Shown here: piece by piece, positions 19,995-32,382 of the stretch
How the letters are laid out: every line of letters starts with the position of its first letter
Position numbering within the stretch: the first letter of the stretch is position 1
Source of the DNA: Bradyrhizobium sp. ORS 285
Lineage (GTDB): Bacteria; Pseudomonadota; Alphaproteobacteria; Rhizobiales; Xanthobacteraceae
Direction: 5' to 3'
Length of the DNA stretch: 64,000 nt
Assembly (NCBI RefSeq): GCF_900176205.1
Contig: NZ_LT859959.1
Coordinates: forward strand, 6,995,001 to 7,059,000
The notes under the pieces: model-generated
What the model saw: the letters and a program-made list of their open reading frames with translations, nothing else
Database searches by the model: none
What the model was told of the DNA's origin: nothing
Translations under genes and position numbers: made by a program

Positions 19995-21593
19995 TCACGC
20001 GCTCTTCGCCGCAAAATGCTCGCCATAAGCCTGGCGCAGCTCGACCTTGCGCAGCTTGCCGGTGGCGGTCATCGGCATCTCCTCGAGCACACGCACCAGC
20101 TTCGGCACCTGGAAGCCGCCGAGCGACTTGCGGCAGTGCTCGAGCAGCTCGGTTTCGCTCGCGACGGCTCCGGGCTTGAGCTTGACGAAGGCCGAGACCG
20201 CCTCGCCCCATTGCGGATGCGGCAGGCCGACGACGGCGGCATTCTGCACCGCCGGATGCGCCAGCAATGTTTCTTCGATCTTGACCGAGGCGACGTTCTC
20301 GCCGCCGGACTTGATCATGTCCTTCTTGCGGTCGAGGCACAGCACCTCGCCCTGGTCAATCACGGCGAGATCGCCGGTGTGGTGCCAGCCGAACCTGCGG
20401 GCCTCCTCGGTCGATGTCGGGTCCTTGTAGTATCCCATCATCACGTTGGGGCCGCGATGCACGAGCTCGCCGATCTCGCCCGGCGGCAGCAGATTTCCGG
20501 CATCGTCCATGATCGCTGTCTCGTTCACGAACAGCGACTCGCCCCAGTAATTACCGAACCGATTGAGCTGCACCTCCGGCCGCGACATCGTCGTCGCCGG
20601 ATACATTTCGGTCTGGCCGCTGGTCAGCACGAAGTTCGGGCACAGCTCCTGGATGGCGCGCTCCAGCAGCGGCCGGCTCATCGGCGCCATCGTGTAGAGG
20701 CAGGTGCGCAGGTGCGAGAGATCGAACTCCCTGCGGCGGGGATGATCGAGGATCGCCTGGTACATCAGCGGCAGGCCGACGAACACGGTGAGACGATCGC
20801 GCACGATCGCCTCCATGCAGGCGACCGGATCGAAGCCGCGCATCAGCGCCATGCGGCCGCCGACCGAGAGATAGCTCAACAGCAGCACGTGACCGGCGCA
20901 ATGGAACAGCGGGAACTGCCCGGTGATCCCGTCGTCGCGCGACAGCTGCATCTCGATGCAGTTGCTCATCACGGCCATGACCACGGCGAGATGACAATGC
21001 ATCGCGCCCTTCGGCCGCGACGTCGTGCCGGAGGTGTAGATGATCATCGCGAGATCGCGATCGTTGATCTCGATTTCAGGCTCGACGTCGGACTGGCCCT
21101 GGATCAGATCGTTGAAGCTGGCCAGCCCGGCCGCTTTCGCCGTTCCGGCGAGGTCGACGGCGACCAGCTCGACGCCGCGCTTCTCCAACACCGCGCGGCG
21201 CTCGGGCTGCGCATGGAGATTGTCATCGATCACAGCGAAGCGCACCTCGGCATGGCCGAGGATGTAGTCCATGTCGGCCGGCCCGAGCATGGTGTTGATC
21301 GGCACCCAGACGAGACCGGCGCGATGGATGCCGAACAGCGCTTTGACGAGGTCGATCGAGTTGTTGCAAACCGTGGAGATTGTCTCGCCCGGCTTCAGCC
21401 CCTTGGCGACGAGATGGTTCGCGAACCGGTTGGAATCGCGCTCCAGCTCGGTGAAGGTCGCTTGGCGGCCGCCGTCCGTGATGGCGACGCGATCCGGAAA
21501 GCGACGCGCCGCGCGCTTCAGCAGATCGCCGATCGCGACCCGGCCGATACGGCCAGGACCGGGCACACCACCTGTGACGTCGAGGTTGGTCAT
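19995..21593 (-). CDS. AMP-binding acyl-CoA synthetase
   Basis: ATP-dependent CoA ligase, 532 aa, ANL superfamily, cytoplasmic. The P-loop-like motif IYTSGTTSRPKGAM is at residues 185-198, followed by TSGQTEM (adenylate site), HTGDLAVIDQ, and the hinge IKSGGENVASVKIEE. The catalytic C-terminal lysine is in MTATGKLRKVELRQ. The start is the ATG at 21593 behind GAGGGACC. Placed just upstream of the carboxylase pair on the same strand, it probably activates the acid that the carboxylase later processes. Substrate unknown. Confidence 0.9.
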   Translation of the reverse strand: MTNLDVTGGVPGPGRIGRVAIGDLLKRAARRFPDRVAITDGGRQATFTELERDSNRFANHLVAKGLKPGETISTVCNNSIDLVKALFGIHRAGLVWVPINTMLGPADMDYILGHAEVRFAVIDDNLHAQPERRAVLEKRGVELVAVDLAGTAKAAGLASFNDLIQGQSDVEPEIEINDRDLAMIIYTSGTTSRPKGAMHCHLAVVMAVMSNCIEMQLSRDDGITGQFPLFHCAGHVLLLSYLSVGGRMALMRGFDPVACMEAIVRDRLTVFVGLPLMYQAILDHPRRREFDLSHLRTCLYTMAPMSRPLLERAIQELCPNFVLTSGQTEMYPATTMSRPEVQLNRFGNYWGESLFVNETAIMDDAGNLLPPGEIGELVHRGPNVMMGYYKDPTSTEEARRFGWHHTGDLAVIDQGEVLCLDRKKDMIKSGGENVASVKIEETLLAHPAVQNAAVVGLPHPQWGEAVSAFVKLKPGAVASETELLEHCRKSLGGFQVPKLVRVLEEMPMTATGKLRKVELRQAYGEHFAAKSA

Positions 21594-21615
21594 GGTTTTG
21601 GTCCCTCTCCATCCG

Positions 21616-21700
21616 CGTCATTGCGAGGAGCCGAAGGCGACGAAGCAATCCAGGGGCGTCATGCGTAGCTCTGGATTACGTCGCTGCGCTCGCAATGACG
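21616..21700. repeat. Interspersed palindrome, family C (copy 1)
   Basis: The left arm GCGTCATTGCGAGG...GAAGCAATCCAG and right arm CTGGATTACGTCGC...CTCGCAATGACG are near-perfect reverse complements. A closely matching copy is at 32102-32178. It lies between the BKACE gene and the acyl-CoA ligase gene. Confidence 0.85.
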
Positions 21701-21713
21701 GAGGCATGTTGCG

Positions 21714-22598
21714 TCAGTTCACCGTTCCGAACATCTGCCGCGCCTCGGCTGGGCTCGCGATCTCGCGGCCCGCGCGGCGCGCACAACCGGCGATCGCCTC
21801 GATCAGCTGCCCATTTGACGTCACCTTGGTTCCGTCAGCGAGATAGAACGTGTCCTCCAGCCCGGTCCGCAGATGACCGCCAAGCTCCGCGCAGCGCTGG
21901 TGCAGCGGCCAGATCTCGGCACGGCCGATCGCAGTGACCTGCCAATGCGCCTCCGGCAGTTTCAGCTTGAGCAGGATCGGCAGCAACTCCGGATCCGCGG
22001 GCATGCCCGAGGCGACACCCATGACGAAATTGTACTCGAGCGGCCCGCTATACATTCCCGTCTGCCGGTACATGCCGACGCAGCGCACGATACCGACGTC
22101 GAAGCACTCGAACTCCGGGATCGTGTTCACGTCCTTCATGACGGCGAGATAGTCGCCGATCTTCTCGACCGAGTTGTCGAACATCATCGGCGGCCAGGCC
22201 CAGCTGTTGTCCGCCTTGACCTTCAGATAGTTCAGCGAGCCGGCATTGCAGGCGGCGATCTCCGGCCGGGTCTCACGGATGCAGTCGAGCGCGCCATGAT
22301 AGTTCGGGCCCGAAACGCCGGAGGTGTGGTTGATGATCACGCCGGGGCAGGCCTCGCGGATCGCCTGCTGGATCTCGCGCGAGACGTTCACCTCCCACGA
22401 CGGCAGATGGCCCTTTCCCGGCGCCTGCTGGCGCAGATGGATATGCATGATCGCAGCGCCCGCGTCATAGGCGCGGCGCGCCTCGCGCGCCATCTCCTCC
22501 GGCGTGACCGGGACGTGATGCTGCCGGGGATCGGTGAGCACGCCGTTCAGCGCGCAGGTGATGACGGCTTTGTTGCTCATGGCAGTGCTGGCACTCAT
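21714..22598 (-). CDS. BKACE family protein (beta-keto acid cleavage enzyme)
   Basis: Member of the DUF849/BKACE TIM-barrel family, in which characterised enzymes condense a beta-keto acid with acetyl-CoA to give acetoacetate and a new acyl-CoA. About 294 aa from the ATG at 22598; an ATG at 22580 (SNKAVITCALNG) is equally plausible, as neither has a good ribosome site. The family marks are the first strand AVITCALNG, AAIMHIHLR (metal-binding HxH), VIINHTSG and the late GLEDTFYLADG. It lies upstream of the ligase-carboxylase genes on the same strand and is likely cotranscribed. The substrate is unknown; the context suggests a beta-keto acid arising in the same pathway. Confidence 0.85.
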   Translation of the reverse strand: MSASTAMSNKAVITCALNGVLTDPRQHHVPVTPEEMAREARRAYDAGAAIMHIHLRQQAPGKGHLPSWEVNVSREIQQAIREACPGVIINHTSGVSGPNYHGALDCIRETRPEIAACNAGSLNYLKVKADNSWAWPPMMFDNSVEKIGDYLAVMKDVNTIPEFECFDVGIVRCVGMYRQTGMYSGPLEYNFVMGVASGMPADPELLPILLKLKLPEAHWQVTAIGRAEIWPLHQRCAELGGHLRTGLEDTFYLADGTKVTSNGQLIEAIAGCARRAGREIASPAEARQMFGTVN

Positions 22599-22782
22599 TC
22601 GATGAAAGCTTGCGCGCAAGCAGCGCTGTGCAGATGTTGGCCCATATGATGACGTCGCGGCGCGATCTGCTTGCGTTGACTCGCTGGTTGAAACGGCGCT
22701 TTCTCGTTATTGCTTTGCATCAAGCCTGCGACCTGCCATCGACGCTAAGCGGTTCCTGTTCGTCCTCCCCACCGAGCGTGCA

Positions 22783-25311
<2,529 letters not shown>

Positions 25312-25330
25312 CGAGGCGCGCCAGGGCCGA

Positions 25331-26122
25331 TCAGGTCAACGCGGCCTCGCCGGCGCGATAGATCGCAAGATCGCGCGAGCCGGAGAAGATCGCGCGCGGT
25401 TTCAGGCCGTAGAAGCGGCGGATCGAGTGGCTGAAATGCGTCGAGTCGGGATAGCCGATGTCCTGCGCGAGATGCGCCAGGTTGAGATCCTGGTTGGCGT
25501 AGTTCAGGAGATGCCGCGCGCGCTTCCAGGCGCGGAACGAGCGGAAGGAGATGTCCGTCTCCTCCTTGAACAGATGCAGGAAGCGGGAGGTCGACAGGCC
25601 CACCGCGGCGGCGCAGCTCTCGGCGGTCGCCGGCTCGCCGGAGAAGCGGCTGATCAGGCCGATCGCTTTGACGACGCGCGGATCGAGCGTCCGCTGCGGC
25701 AGCACCTCGCCGAAGCAGAGCCGGTCGAACACCGCGCTGGTGACGTCGCCGGAGAGCGGCCGCTGCACCAGCTCCTCATAGGCCGCACGGATACGGCAGG
25801 CGAAGGCGTCGGCCTCGCGCGTGACCTTGGCTGCGAAGCGATCCAGCGTGCCGATCGGCACACTCTCCGGCTCCATCGTCACGACGATGACGGTGCGGTA
25901 GTCGCTCTCGATCGTGTGCTGCTTGTTCGGCGGCACCACCAGCAGCTCGCCGCACCGCGGCTCGCCGCCTTCGGGCAGCAGGCGCAGGCTGCCGGTGAGC
26001 GCGACATAGATATGCAGCGCGCCCGAGCAGCGCTGGCGCGGTCGACCGAGCAGCCCGGCGTAGAAGACGCGCTCGGGCGTGATCAGCATGAGATGGCCGG
26101 AGTCCCGGCGGGCAACATCCAT
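25331..26122 (-). CDS. AraC family transcriptional regulator
   Basis: DNA-binding regulator, 263 aa from the ATG at 26122, chosen because AGGAGGAAGACC precedes it directly. The N-terminal part is a cupin-like sensing domain (LLVVPPNKQHTIE is a typical cupin strand pair). The C-terminal third has two helix-turn-helix motifs, with LSTSRFLHLFKEETDISFRSF and the AraC signature around AQDIGYPDSTHFSHSIRRFYG. It is convergent with the P-type ATPase gene and upstream on the same strand as nothing obvious; the target genes are unknown, and the nearby acyl-CoA enzymes are candidates. Confidence 0.88.
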   Translation of the reverse strand: MDVARRDSGHLMLITPERVFYAGLLGRPRQRCSGALHIYVALTGSLRLLPEGGEPRCGELLVVPPNKQHTIESDYRTVIVVTMEPESVPIGTLDRFAAKVTREADAFACRIRAAYEELVQRPLSGDVTSAVFDRLCFGEVLPQRTLDPRVVKAIGLISRFSGEPATAESCAAAVGLSTSRFLHLFKEETDISFRSFRAWKRARHLLNYANQDLNLAHLAQDIGYPDSTHFSHSIRRFYGLKPRAIFSGSRDLAIYRAGEAALT

Positions 26123-26285
26123 GGTCTTCCTCCTGAGACGCGGCTCTGCCGGCCGCTTCTTTGGAGGAGAACCATAGCGCAATTCGCGCCGCTGTCATCG
26201 GCGACGACTGCCGATTTTTGTCGCGGTTAACTCCACGCTCCGCGATGCATCGCCCGGGAATCTTCAGCGAAATGACGTGCGCAAC

Positions 26286-26938
26286 TCACGGCCTGACGCG
26301 CGGCTTGATGCCCTGCTCCACACCGGCGCGCTGTTCGGCCGCGTGCGCCCGCTGATAGCCATCGCGCAGCTGCAGGCGCGCCCAATAGGCCGCCACATTC
26401 GGCCCGAATTCCTTGGAAAGCTTGAGCGTGTCGGCGAGCCGCAGCGCATAGCCGATCACGATATCCGCCGCCGTAAAGCGGCCGCACAGAAACTCGGCAT
26501 TTCCAGTCGCTGCCTCCACCGCGCGCAACCGGCCCAGAAACCATTTGGCATAGTCGGTCGCGACCTGCGGCGAGCGGCGCTCCTCAGGCTCGAGCTGCGT
26601 GTATCGCAATACCAGCGTCTGCGGGAACGTCAGCGTGGCATCGGAGAAGTACATCCAGTTCAGGAACGCGCCATAGCCCGCCTCCTCAGGCCCGACCATC
26701 AGCGGCGTCGGCCCGTGCTTGACGCCGAGATAGTGGCAGATGCCGGAGGACTCCGTCATCTTCGTCTCGCCATCGATCAGATAAGGGATCGTCCCGAGCG
26801 GGTTGATCGCGAGATACTCCTTCGCCAGCACCCGCGGCGGGAACGGCAGCATCTTCAATTCGTAGTCGAGCCCTAGCTCCTCCAGCATCCACAGCGGGCG
26901 GAACGAGCGGGCGCCGTCGCAATGATACAGCGTGATCA

Positions 26939-26939
<1 letters not shown>
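26286..26939 (-). CDS. Glutathione S-transferase family protein
   Basis: Cytosolic GST-fold protein, 217 aa from the ATG at 26939, which shares one base with the stop of the upstream acyl-CoA dehydrogenase (TGATG coupling). The thioredoxin-like N-domain starts ITLYHCDGARSFRPLW with the cis-proline region GTIPYLIDGETKMTES (residues about 53-68) that holds the glutathione gamma-glutamyl site. The helical C-domain follows. Coupling to acyl-CoA dehydrogenase genes suggests thiol chemistry or detoxification in the same pathway, but this is inference. Confidence 0.88.
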
Positions 26940-28108
<1,169 letters not shown>

Positions 28109-28161
28109 TCCATTTCCTCTCGTCAATTCGGGCGAGGTCAGTACACCCGGAAGCCATCCGG

Positions 28162-28280
28162 GCCTCATGGTTCGAGACGCGCCAAGGGGCGCTCCTCACC
28201 ATGAGGGTCTGCTGCTCGCCAAGTAAAAGCCCTCGTCCTGAGGAGCCCGCCTCTTGGCGGGCGTCTCGAAGGACCGCCGC
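28162..28280. repeat. Interspersed palindrome, family E
   Basis: The CCTCATGG...CCATGAGG dyad encloses TTCGAGACGCGCCAAG, followed by CCTCGTCCTGAGGAGCCCGCC and GGCGGGCGTCTCGAAGGAC, again in inverted orientation. This is the only copy I see in the window. It lies between the two acyl-CoA dehydrogenase genes, inside a likely operon. Confidence 0.75.
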
Positions 28281-28329
28281 ATCGGGATCGTCTGCCCGAG
28301 CAACTCCATGGATCGTGGCGCGTGACCTG

Positions 28330-29469
28330 TCACAATCCCATCTGCCGGCTGGCCAGGTCCTTCATGATCTCCTCGGTGCCACCGCCGATCGCATTCACCT
28401 TGACCTCGCGATAGATCCTCTCGACGCGAATACCCCGCATGAACCCCGCGCCGCCAAAGATCTGCACTGCCTCGGAGGCGCAAAAGGCCATCGTCTGCGT
28501 CGCCTGGTTCTTCATCATGCAGATCTCGGCGACCGGATTATCGCCCTGTTCGAGCCGCCACGCCAGCATCTCCAGCATCGCCTGCGAGGCCGCGACGCGC
28601 TGCGCCATGTCGACCAGCTTGTGCCGGATCACCTGATGCTGCGCCAAGGGTTTGCCGAAGGTCTGGCGCTCCCGGGCATAGGCGATCGCGTCGTCGAGGC
28701 AGACCCGCGCGAACGCCGTGCAGCTCGCGGCCATGCCCATCCGCTCGCTGTTGAAATTATGCATGATCAGCTTGAAGCCCTGCCCCTCCTCGCCGATCAG
28801 GTTCTCGACCGGCACGCGGCAATTGTCGAAGTGCAAGGTCGCGGTATCCGACGCCCACCAGCCCATCTTGTTGAGCCTGGTGCGGGTCAGCCCCGGCGTG
28901 TCGCCGGCGACGAGCAGCAGGCTGACACCTGCCGGTCCAGGTCCACCGGTGCGCACCGCGACGGTGATGTAGTCGGCGCGCATGCCCGAGGTGATGAAGG
29001 TCTTCTCGCCGCTGACCACGTAGTGATCGCCGTCGCGCACCGCCTTGGTGCGCAGATTGGCGACATCCGACCCGCCGCTCGGCTCAGTGATCGCGAGCGC
29101 CGAGATCTTTCGCCCCGACAGGATCTCCGGCAGCACCTTCGCCCGGACCTCGGGCCGTGCCGCGCGCGCGATCGGCGGCGCGCCGATCGAGTGGCTCATC
29201 AGGCTGGCGCTGACGCCGCCGATGCCCGCCCGCGCCAGCTCCTGCGACGACACGATCCGCATGAACTGATCCGCCGCCACGCCGCCGAACTCTTCCGGAA
29301 AGCCCAGGCCCAGCAGGCCGATCTCGGCCGCCTTGGCATAGAGCCCGCGTGGGAATTCGCCGGCCTCGTCCCAGGCGTTGGCGAACGGCGCGATCTCCTT
29401 GTCGACGAAACGCCTGACGACGTCGCGGAAGGCCTCGTGCTCGGCCGTGTAGAACGGGCTTTTCGTCAT
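28330..29469 (-). CDS. Acyl-CoA dehydrogenase
   Basis: Second FAD-dependent acyl-CoA dehydrogenase, 379 aa, starting at the ATG at 29469. The signatures are SALAITEPSGGSDVANLRT (about residues 127-145) and AVQIFGGAGFMRGIRVERIYRE near the end. The IFGG/GF block and the length fit medium/short-chain or branched-chain enzymes. The order on the minus strand is this gene, the family-E repeat, the second dehydrogenase, then GST, probably one transcript for acyl-CoA degradation. Confidence 0.9.
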   Translation of the reverse strand: MTKSPFYTAEHEAFRDVVRRFVDKEIAPFANAWDEAGEFPRGLYAKAAEIGLLGLGFPEEFGGVAADQFMRIVSSQELARAGIGGVSASLMSHSIGAPPIARAARPEVRAKVLPEILSGRKISALAITEPSGGSDVANLRTKAVRDGDHYVVSGEKTFITSGMRADYITVAVRTGGPGPAGVSLLLVAGDTPGLTRTRLNKMGWWASDTATLHFDNCRVPVENLIGEEGQGFKLIMHNFNSERMGMAASCTAFARVCLDDAIAYARERQTFGKPLAQHQVIRHKLVDMAQRVAASQAMLEMLAWRLEQGDNPVAEICMMKNQATQTMAFCASEAVQIFGGAGFMRGIRVERIYREVKVNAIGGGTEEIMKDLASRQMGL

Positions 29470-29756
29470 GGCGTGCCGCGAGGTCCTGCTTCTTGCGCCG
29501 ACGAAGATGCGCCCGAAGCGATGGTATCAACTTGCGTCGAGTGGCTGACCGGCAAAATCACGTGCGGGCTCGGCAGGTGGCGCCCGTTGCTTCCCGGGCC
29601 AGCGCCTGGACGCAAGACAGTGCATTGCACACATCTGCCCACTCGCTCCTCATGCGCGGCAACCAACGCCGCCGCTGTCAGAGGCCGAGCAAACGGCCGA
29701 GAACAGTCGAAGAAGAAACGGCAATCACAAGAATCAAACAAGAGGAAGCCCAGGGA

Positions 29757-30989
29757 ATGTTGCCGATGACGACCAGGACTCTGCTGTCTTTTGCGGCCGC
29801 CGCCGCGTTCTCCGTCTTGGCGAGCCACAGCGCACTCGCCCAGAAGAAATACGACACCGGCGTCACCGACACCGAGATCAAGATCGGCAATGTCGAGGCC
29901 TATAGCGGCCCGGCCTCGGCCTACGGCATCATCGGCAAGACCGAGGAAGCCTATTTCAAGATGATCAACGACCAGGGCGGCGTGAACGGCCGCAAGATCA
30001 ACTTCATCTCCTATGACGACGCCTACAGCCCGCCGAAGACGGTCGAGCAGGTCCGCAAGCTGATCGAAAGCGACGAGGTGTTTCTGGTGTTCAACGCGCT
30101 GGGCACGCCGACCCAGACCGCCGTGCAGAAATATCATAACGCCAAGAAGGTACCGCAGCTGTTCCTCGCCACCGGTGCCAGCAAGTGGAACGAGCCGAAG
30201 GAATTTCCGTGGACCATGGGCTTCCAGCCCAGCTACCGCGTCGAGGCGCGGATCTTCGCCAAGTACATTCTCAAGGAGAAGCCGAACGCGAAGATCGCGA
30301 TCTTCTATGCCAACGACGATTTCGGCAAGGACTACCTGCTCGGCATCAAGGAGGTGCTCGGCGACAAGGCCAAGACGATGATCGTCGCCGAGGAGAGCTA
30401 CGAGACCTCGGAGCCGTCGATCGACGCTCACATCGTCAAGGTCAAGGGTACCGGTGCCGACGTGTTCGTCAACATCGCCACGCCGAAATTTGCAGCGCAA
30501 GCGATCAAGAAGATCGCCGAACTCGACTGGAAGCCGATGCATGTCATGACCGACGTGTCGATCTCGATCGGCGCCGTGATGAAGCCGGCCGGCCTCGAGG
30601 CCTCCGAAGGCGTGCTGTCCGCCGGCTACCTCAAGGACCCCTCCGATCCGCAGTGGAAGGACGACGAGGGCATGAAGAAGTTCATGGCCTTCATCGACAA
30701 ATACATGCCCGGCGCCAACATCTCCGACGCCAACCTCGCCTACGGCTACGCCGCGGCCCAGACCATGGTGCAGACCCTGAAACAGTGCGGCGACAATCTC
30801 ACCCGCGAGAACGTCATGAAGCAGGCCGCCAGCCTGAAGGATTTTGCCCCGGACACCCTGATCCCCGGCATCAAGGTCAACACCGGCCCGAACGACTTCG
30901 CCCCGATCGAGCAGCTCAAGATGATGCAGTTCAAGGGCGGCAAATGGGACCTGTTCGGGGATATCATCAGCGCGGATGTCGGGGGGTAG
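29757..30989 (+). CDS. Branched-chain amino acid-type ABC solute-binding protein (orphan)
   Basis: Periplasmic type I binding protein, 410 aa from the ATG at 29757 (AGGAAG 8 bases upstream; the ATG at 29766 is also possible). The signal peptide ends around SHSALAQ. The mature region starts with TDTEIKIGNVEAYSGPASAYG, the Peripla_BP_6 first strand. The AVQKYHNAKKVPQLFLATGAS segment is typical of the subgroup often linked to aromatic or long-chain substrates. Divergent from the acyl-CoA dehydrogenase operon; no permease or ATPase gene is adjacent, the second such orphan in this window. Ligand unknown. Confidence 0.9.
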   Translation: MLPMTTRTLLSFAAAAAFSVLASHSALAQKKYDTGVTDTEIKIGNVEAYSGPASAYGIIGKTEEAYFKMINDQGGVNGRKINFISYDDAYSPPKTVEQVRKLIESDEVFLVFNALGTPTQTAVQKYHNAKKVPQLFLATGASKWNEPKEFPWTMGFQPSYRVEARIFAKYILKEKPNAKIAIFYANDDFGKDYLLGIKEVLGDKAKTMIVAEESYETSEPSIDAHIVKVKGTGADVFVNIATPKFAAQAIKKIAELDWKPMHVMTDVSISIGAVMKPAGLEASEGVLSAGYLKDPSDPQWKDDEGMKKFMAFIDKYMPGANISDANLAYGYAAAQTMVQTLKQCGDNLTRENVMKQAASLKDFAPDTLIPGIKVNTGPNDFAPIEQLKMMQFKGGKWDLFGDIISADVGG

Positions 30990-31130
30990 GTCGAGCGGCG
31001 GCGTGGCGCGCCAGGCAGGGCAGCGATGCGGGCGCGCCGCATCGCAACACTCAACCGCCGATGATTGGCCCATCGCTGACGCTCATGACTTGAGCCACGC
31101 TCTCACGCCAACGGCGGTTGGCTCCCCTCC

Positions 31131-31300
31131 CCCTTGCGGGGAGGGGTTGGGGGGTGGGGGTCTCCGCACTCCGAACGTCGTGAAGGGCACGGCGCATTTC
31201 GCCACCACAGGTGCGCCAGAAGCATTCCGCCCAATCACTTCTGACGGAATGCGTGGACCCCCACCCCCGACCCCTCCCCGCAAGGGGGAGGGGAGCTCAC
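31131..31300. repeat. Interspersed repeat, family A (copy 3)
   Basis: The left arm GCTCCCCTCCCCCTTGCGGG continues into a G-run, and the right arm has the mirrored CCCCACCCCCGACCCC followed by CTCCCCGCAAGGGGGAGG. The arms are inverted around about 80 unrelated bases. Nearly identical to the copy at 40651-40756. Confidence 0.85.
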
Positions 31301-31618
31301 CGCCGTCGCGGCACGACTTCCGAATATAAAAACCAGATTGACATTTTTCCGAATTCATGATCAACTCCCTCATCCCGCCTCACCGCAGAGGGGCGTTGCG
31401 CGCGATCGTCACGACACGCGAGGTGGGAGGCGATGGCCGTGGGGGTGCCGCAGCGTGTCTTCGGATGCGCCGACGAACGGCAGCTCACGGACGTGAAGTC
31501 GCAGCGTCCTGACACCCCGAAGCTGGTGTCACCCGCGCAATGCGCGAGCGTTGTCGCGGCATGGTGGCCAACAAGCCCGGCGCACCAGGGAGACTGCGTA
31601 TAAGCGTTCCACCCATCG

Positions 31619-31720
31619 CGCAGGGAATGCCGGAATGTCGGCTGCACCTGTGGTACCTGCCGCCTGCATTTTTTTAAGCAGGCGGGCCATGGGTGAGGCT
31701 GTCACCCGGCATTCCCTGCG
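31619..31720. repeat. Nested inverted-repeat element (cloverleaf-like)
   Basis: A perfect 15-bp inverted repeat CGCAGGGAATGCCGG (31619-31633) / CCGGCATTCCCTGCG (31706-31720) encloses two more perfect hairpins: CGCCTGC (31661-31667) / GCAGGCG (31678-31684) around a T-rich loop, and GGGTGA (31691-31696) / TCACCC (31702-31707, sharing its last two bases with the outer arm). Seen directly in the sequence. From memory, similar elements are interspersed in Bradyrhizobium-type genomes, so a mobile repeat or structured RNA remnant is more likely than a gene. Confidence 0.7.
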
Positions 31721-31913
31721 CCCTCTGCATGTTTGCGAGGGACGGACTAATGGCAGACCTCGGGCATGATGTGCCGCGGGAATGCGATGACATGTCGGTC
31801 GTCCACCGTCTGCGGTTCAACTCGCTCGGTTGCTTATGACGTTCTGCTGATCAGACGCTCTGCTGCTTGAGCGTTTCGCTGTTTGAGCCCGTGAATCCGT
31901 CCCACACATCGCC

Positions 31914-32064
31914 GTCGTCCCGGACAAGCCGTGACGCGCAACGCGCGGCACGGCGCCGATCCGGGACCCATACTCCGCGGCGGTGATGTGGCGCGAAAAG
32001 CCAATCACCAGCGTGCCTCAAACTGCTCCCTGGGGGTATGGGTCCCGGCGTTCGCCGGGACGAC
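31914..32064. repeat. Interspersed palindrome, family B (copy 4)
   Basis: The left arm GTCGTCCCGGACAAGCCG reaches CCGGGACCCATA, and the right arm runs TATGGGTCCCGG to CCGGGACGAC. It has the same layout as the copy at 3094-3234, including the long GC-rich insertion within the left arm. Confidence 0.85.
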
Positions 32065-32101
32065 AGCGGGGCTGTTGAAGGAGCCTGCCCATCACAAGCT
32101 C

Positions 32102-32178
32102 CGTCATTGCGAGCGCAGCGAAGCAATCCAGGGCCGCGCGGGGACTCTGGATTGCTTCGCTACGCTCGCAATGACGGC
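32102..32178. repeat. Interspersed palindrome, family C (copy 2)
   Basis: CGTCATTGCGAGCGCAGCG...AAGCAATCCAG pairs with CTGGATTGCTTCGC...CGCTCGCAATGACG across a short loop. This copy is closer to a perfect palindrome than the one at 21616-21700. Confidence 0.88.
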
Positions 32179-32210
32179 GGTTGATAGTGTGCCCATCAAT
32201 TCGAACTGCC

Positions 32211-32351
32211 GTAGGGTGGGCAAAGCAGACGCCCGCAGGGCGGTTGCGTGCCCACCATCTGTCGGCGCATTCGGAGTGAATGGTGGGCACGGCGCGCGAT
32301 GCAGCGGAGCTCGTCACACGAGCAGTGCGGGCGCGCCTTTGCCCACCCTAC
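32211..32351. repeat. Interspersed palindrome, family D (copy 2)
   Basis: It starts GTAGGGTGGGCAAAGC with GTGCCCACC, and ends with GGTGGGCACGGCGCG further on and TTTGCCCACCCTAC. The arms match the copy at 884-970 with a longer centre. Confidence 0.85.
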
Positions 32352-32382
32352 AGTCCGTTAGTTGACGATAGAACTGATCACC

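Larger units (their letters stand above)
30990..32382. other. Gene-free repeat island (1.4 kb)
   Basis: The longest non-coding stretch of the window. In order it holds a family-A repeat (31131-31300), a coding-like remnant without an intact frame (about 31400-31600), a nested hairpin element (31619-31720), and family-B (31914-32064), family-C (32102-32178) and family-D (32211-32351) palindromes. No intact gene, tRNA or transposase is visible. Four repeat families side by side suggest a permissive insertion zone between the binding-protein gene and the HTH regulator. Confidence 0.75.

Noticed and set aside
30990..32382. Transposon or prophage remnant with its own genes
   Set aside because: No transposase, integrase or phage protein motif in any frame; only repeat families and short fragments.
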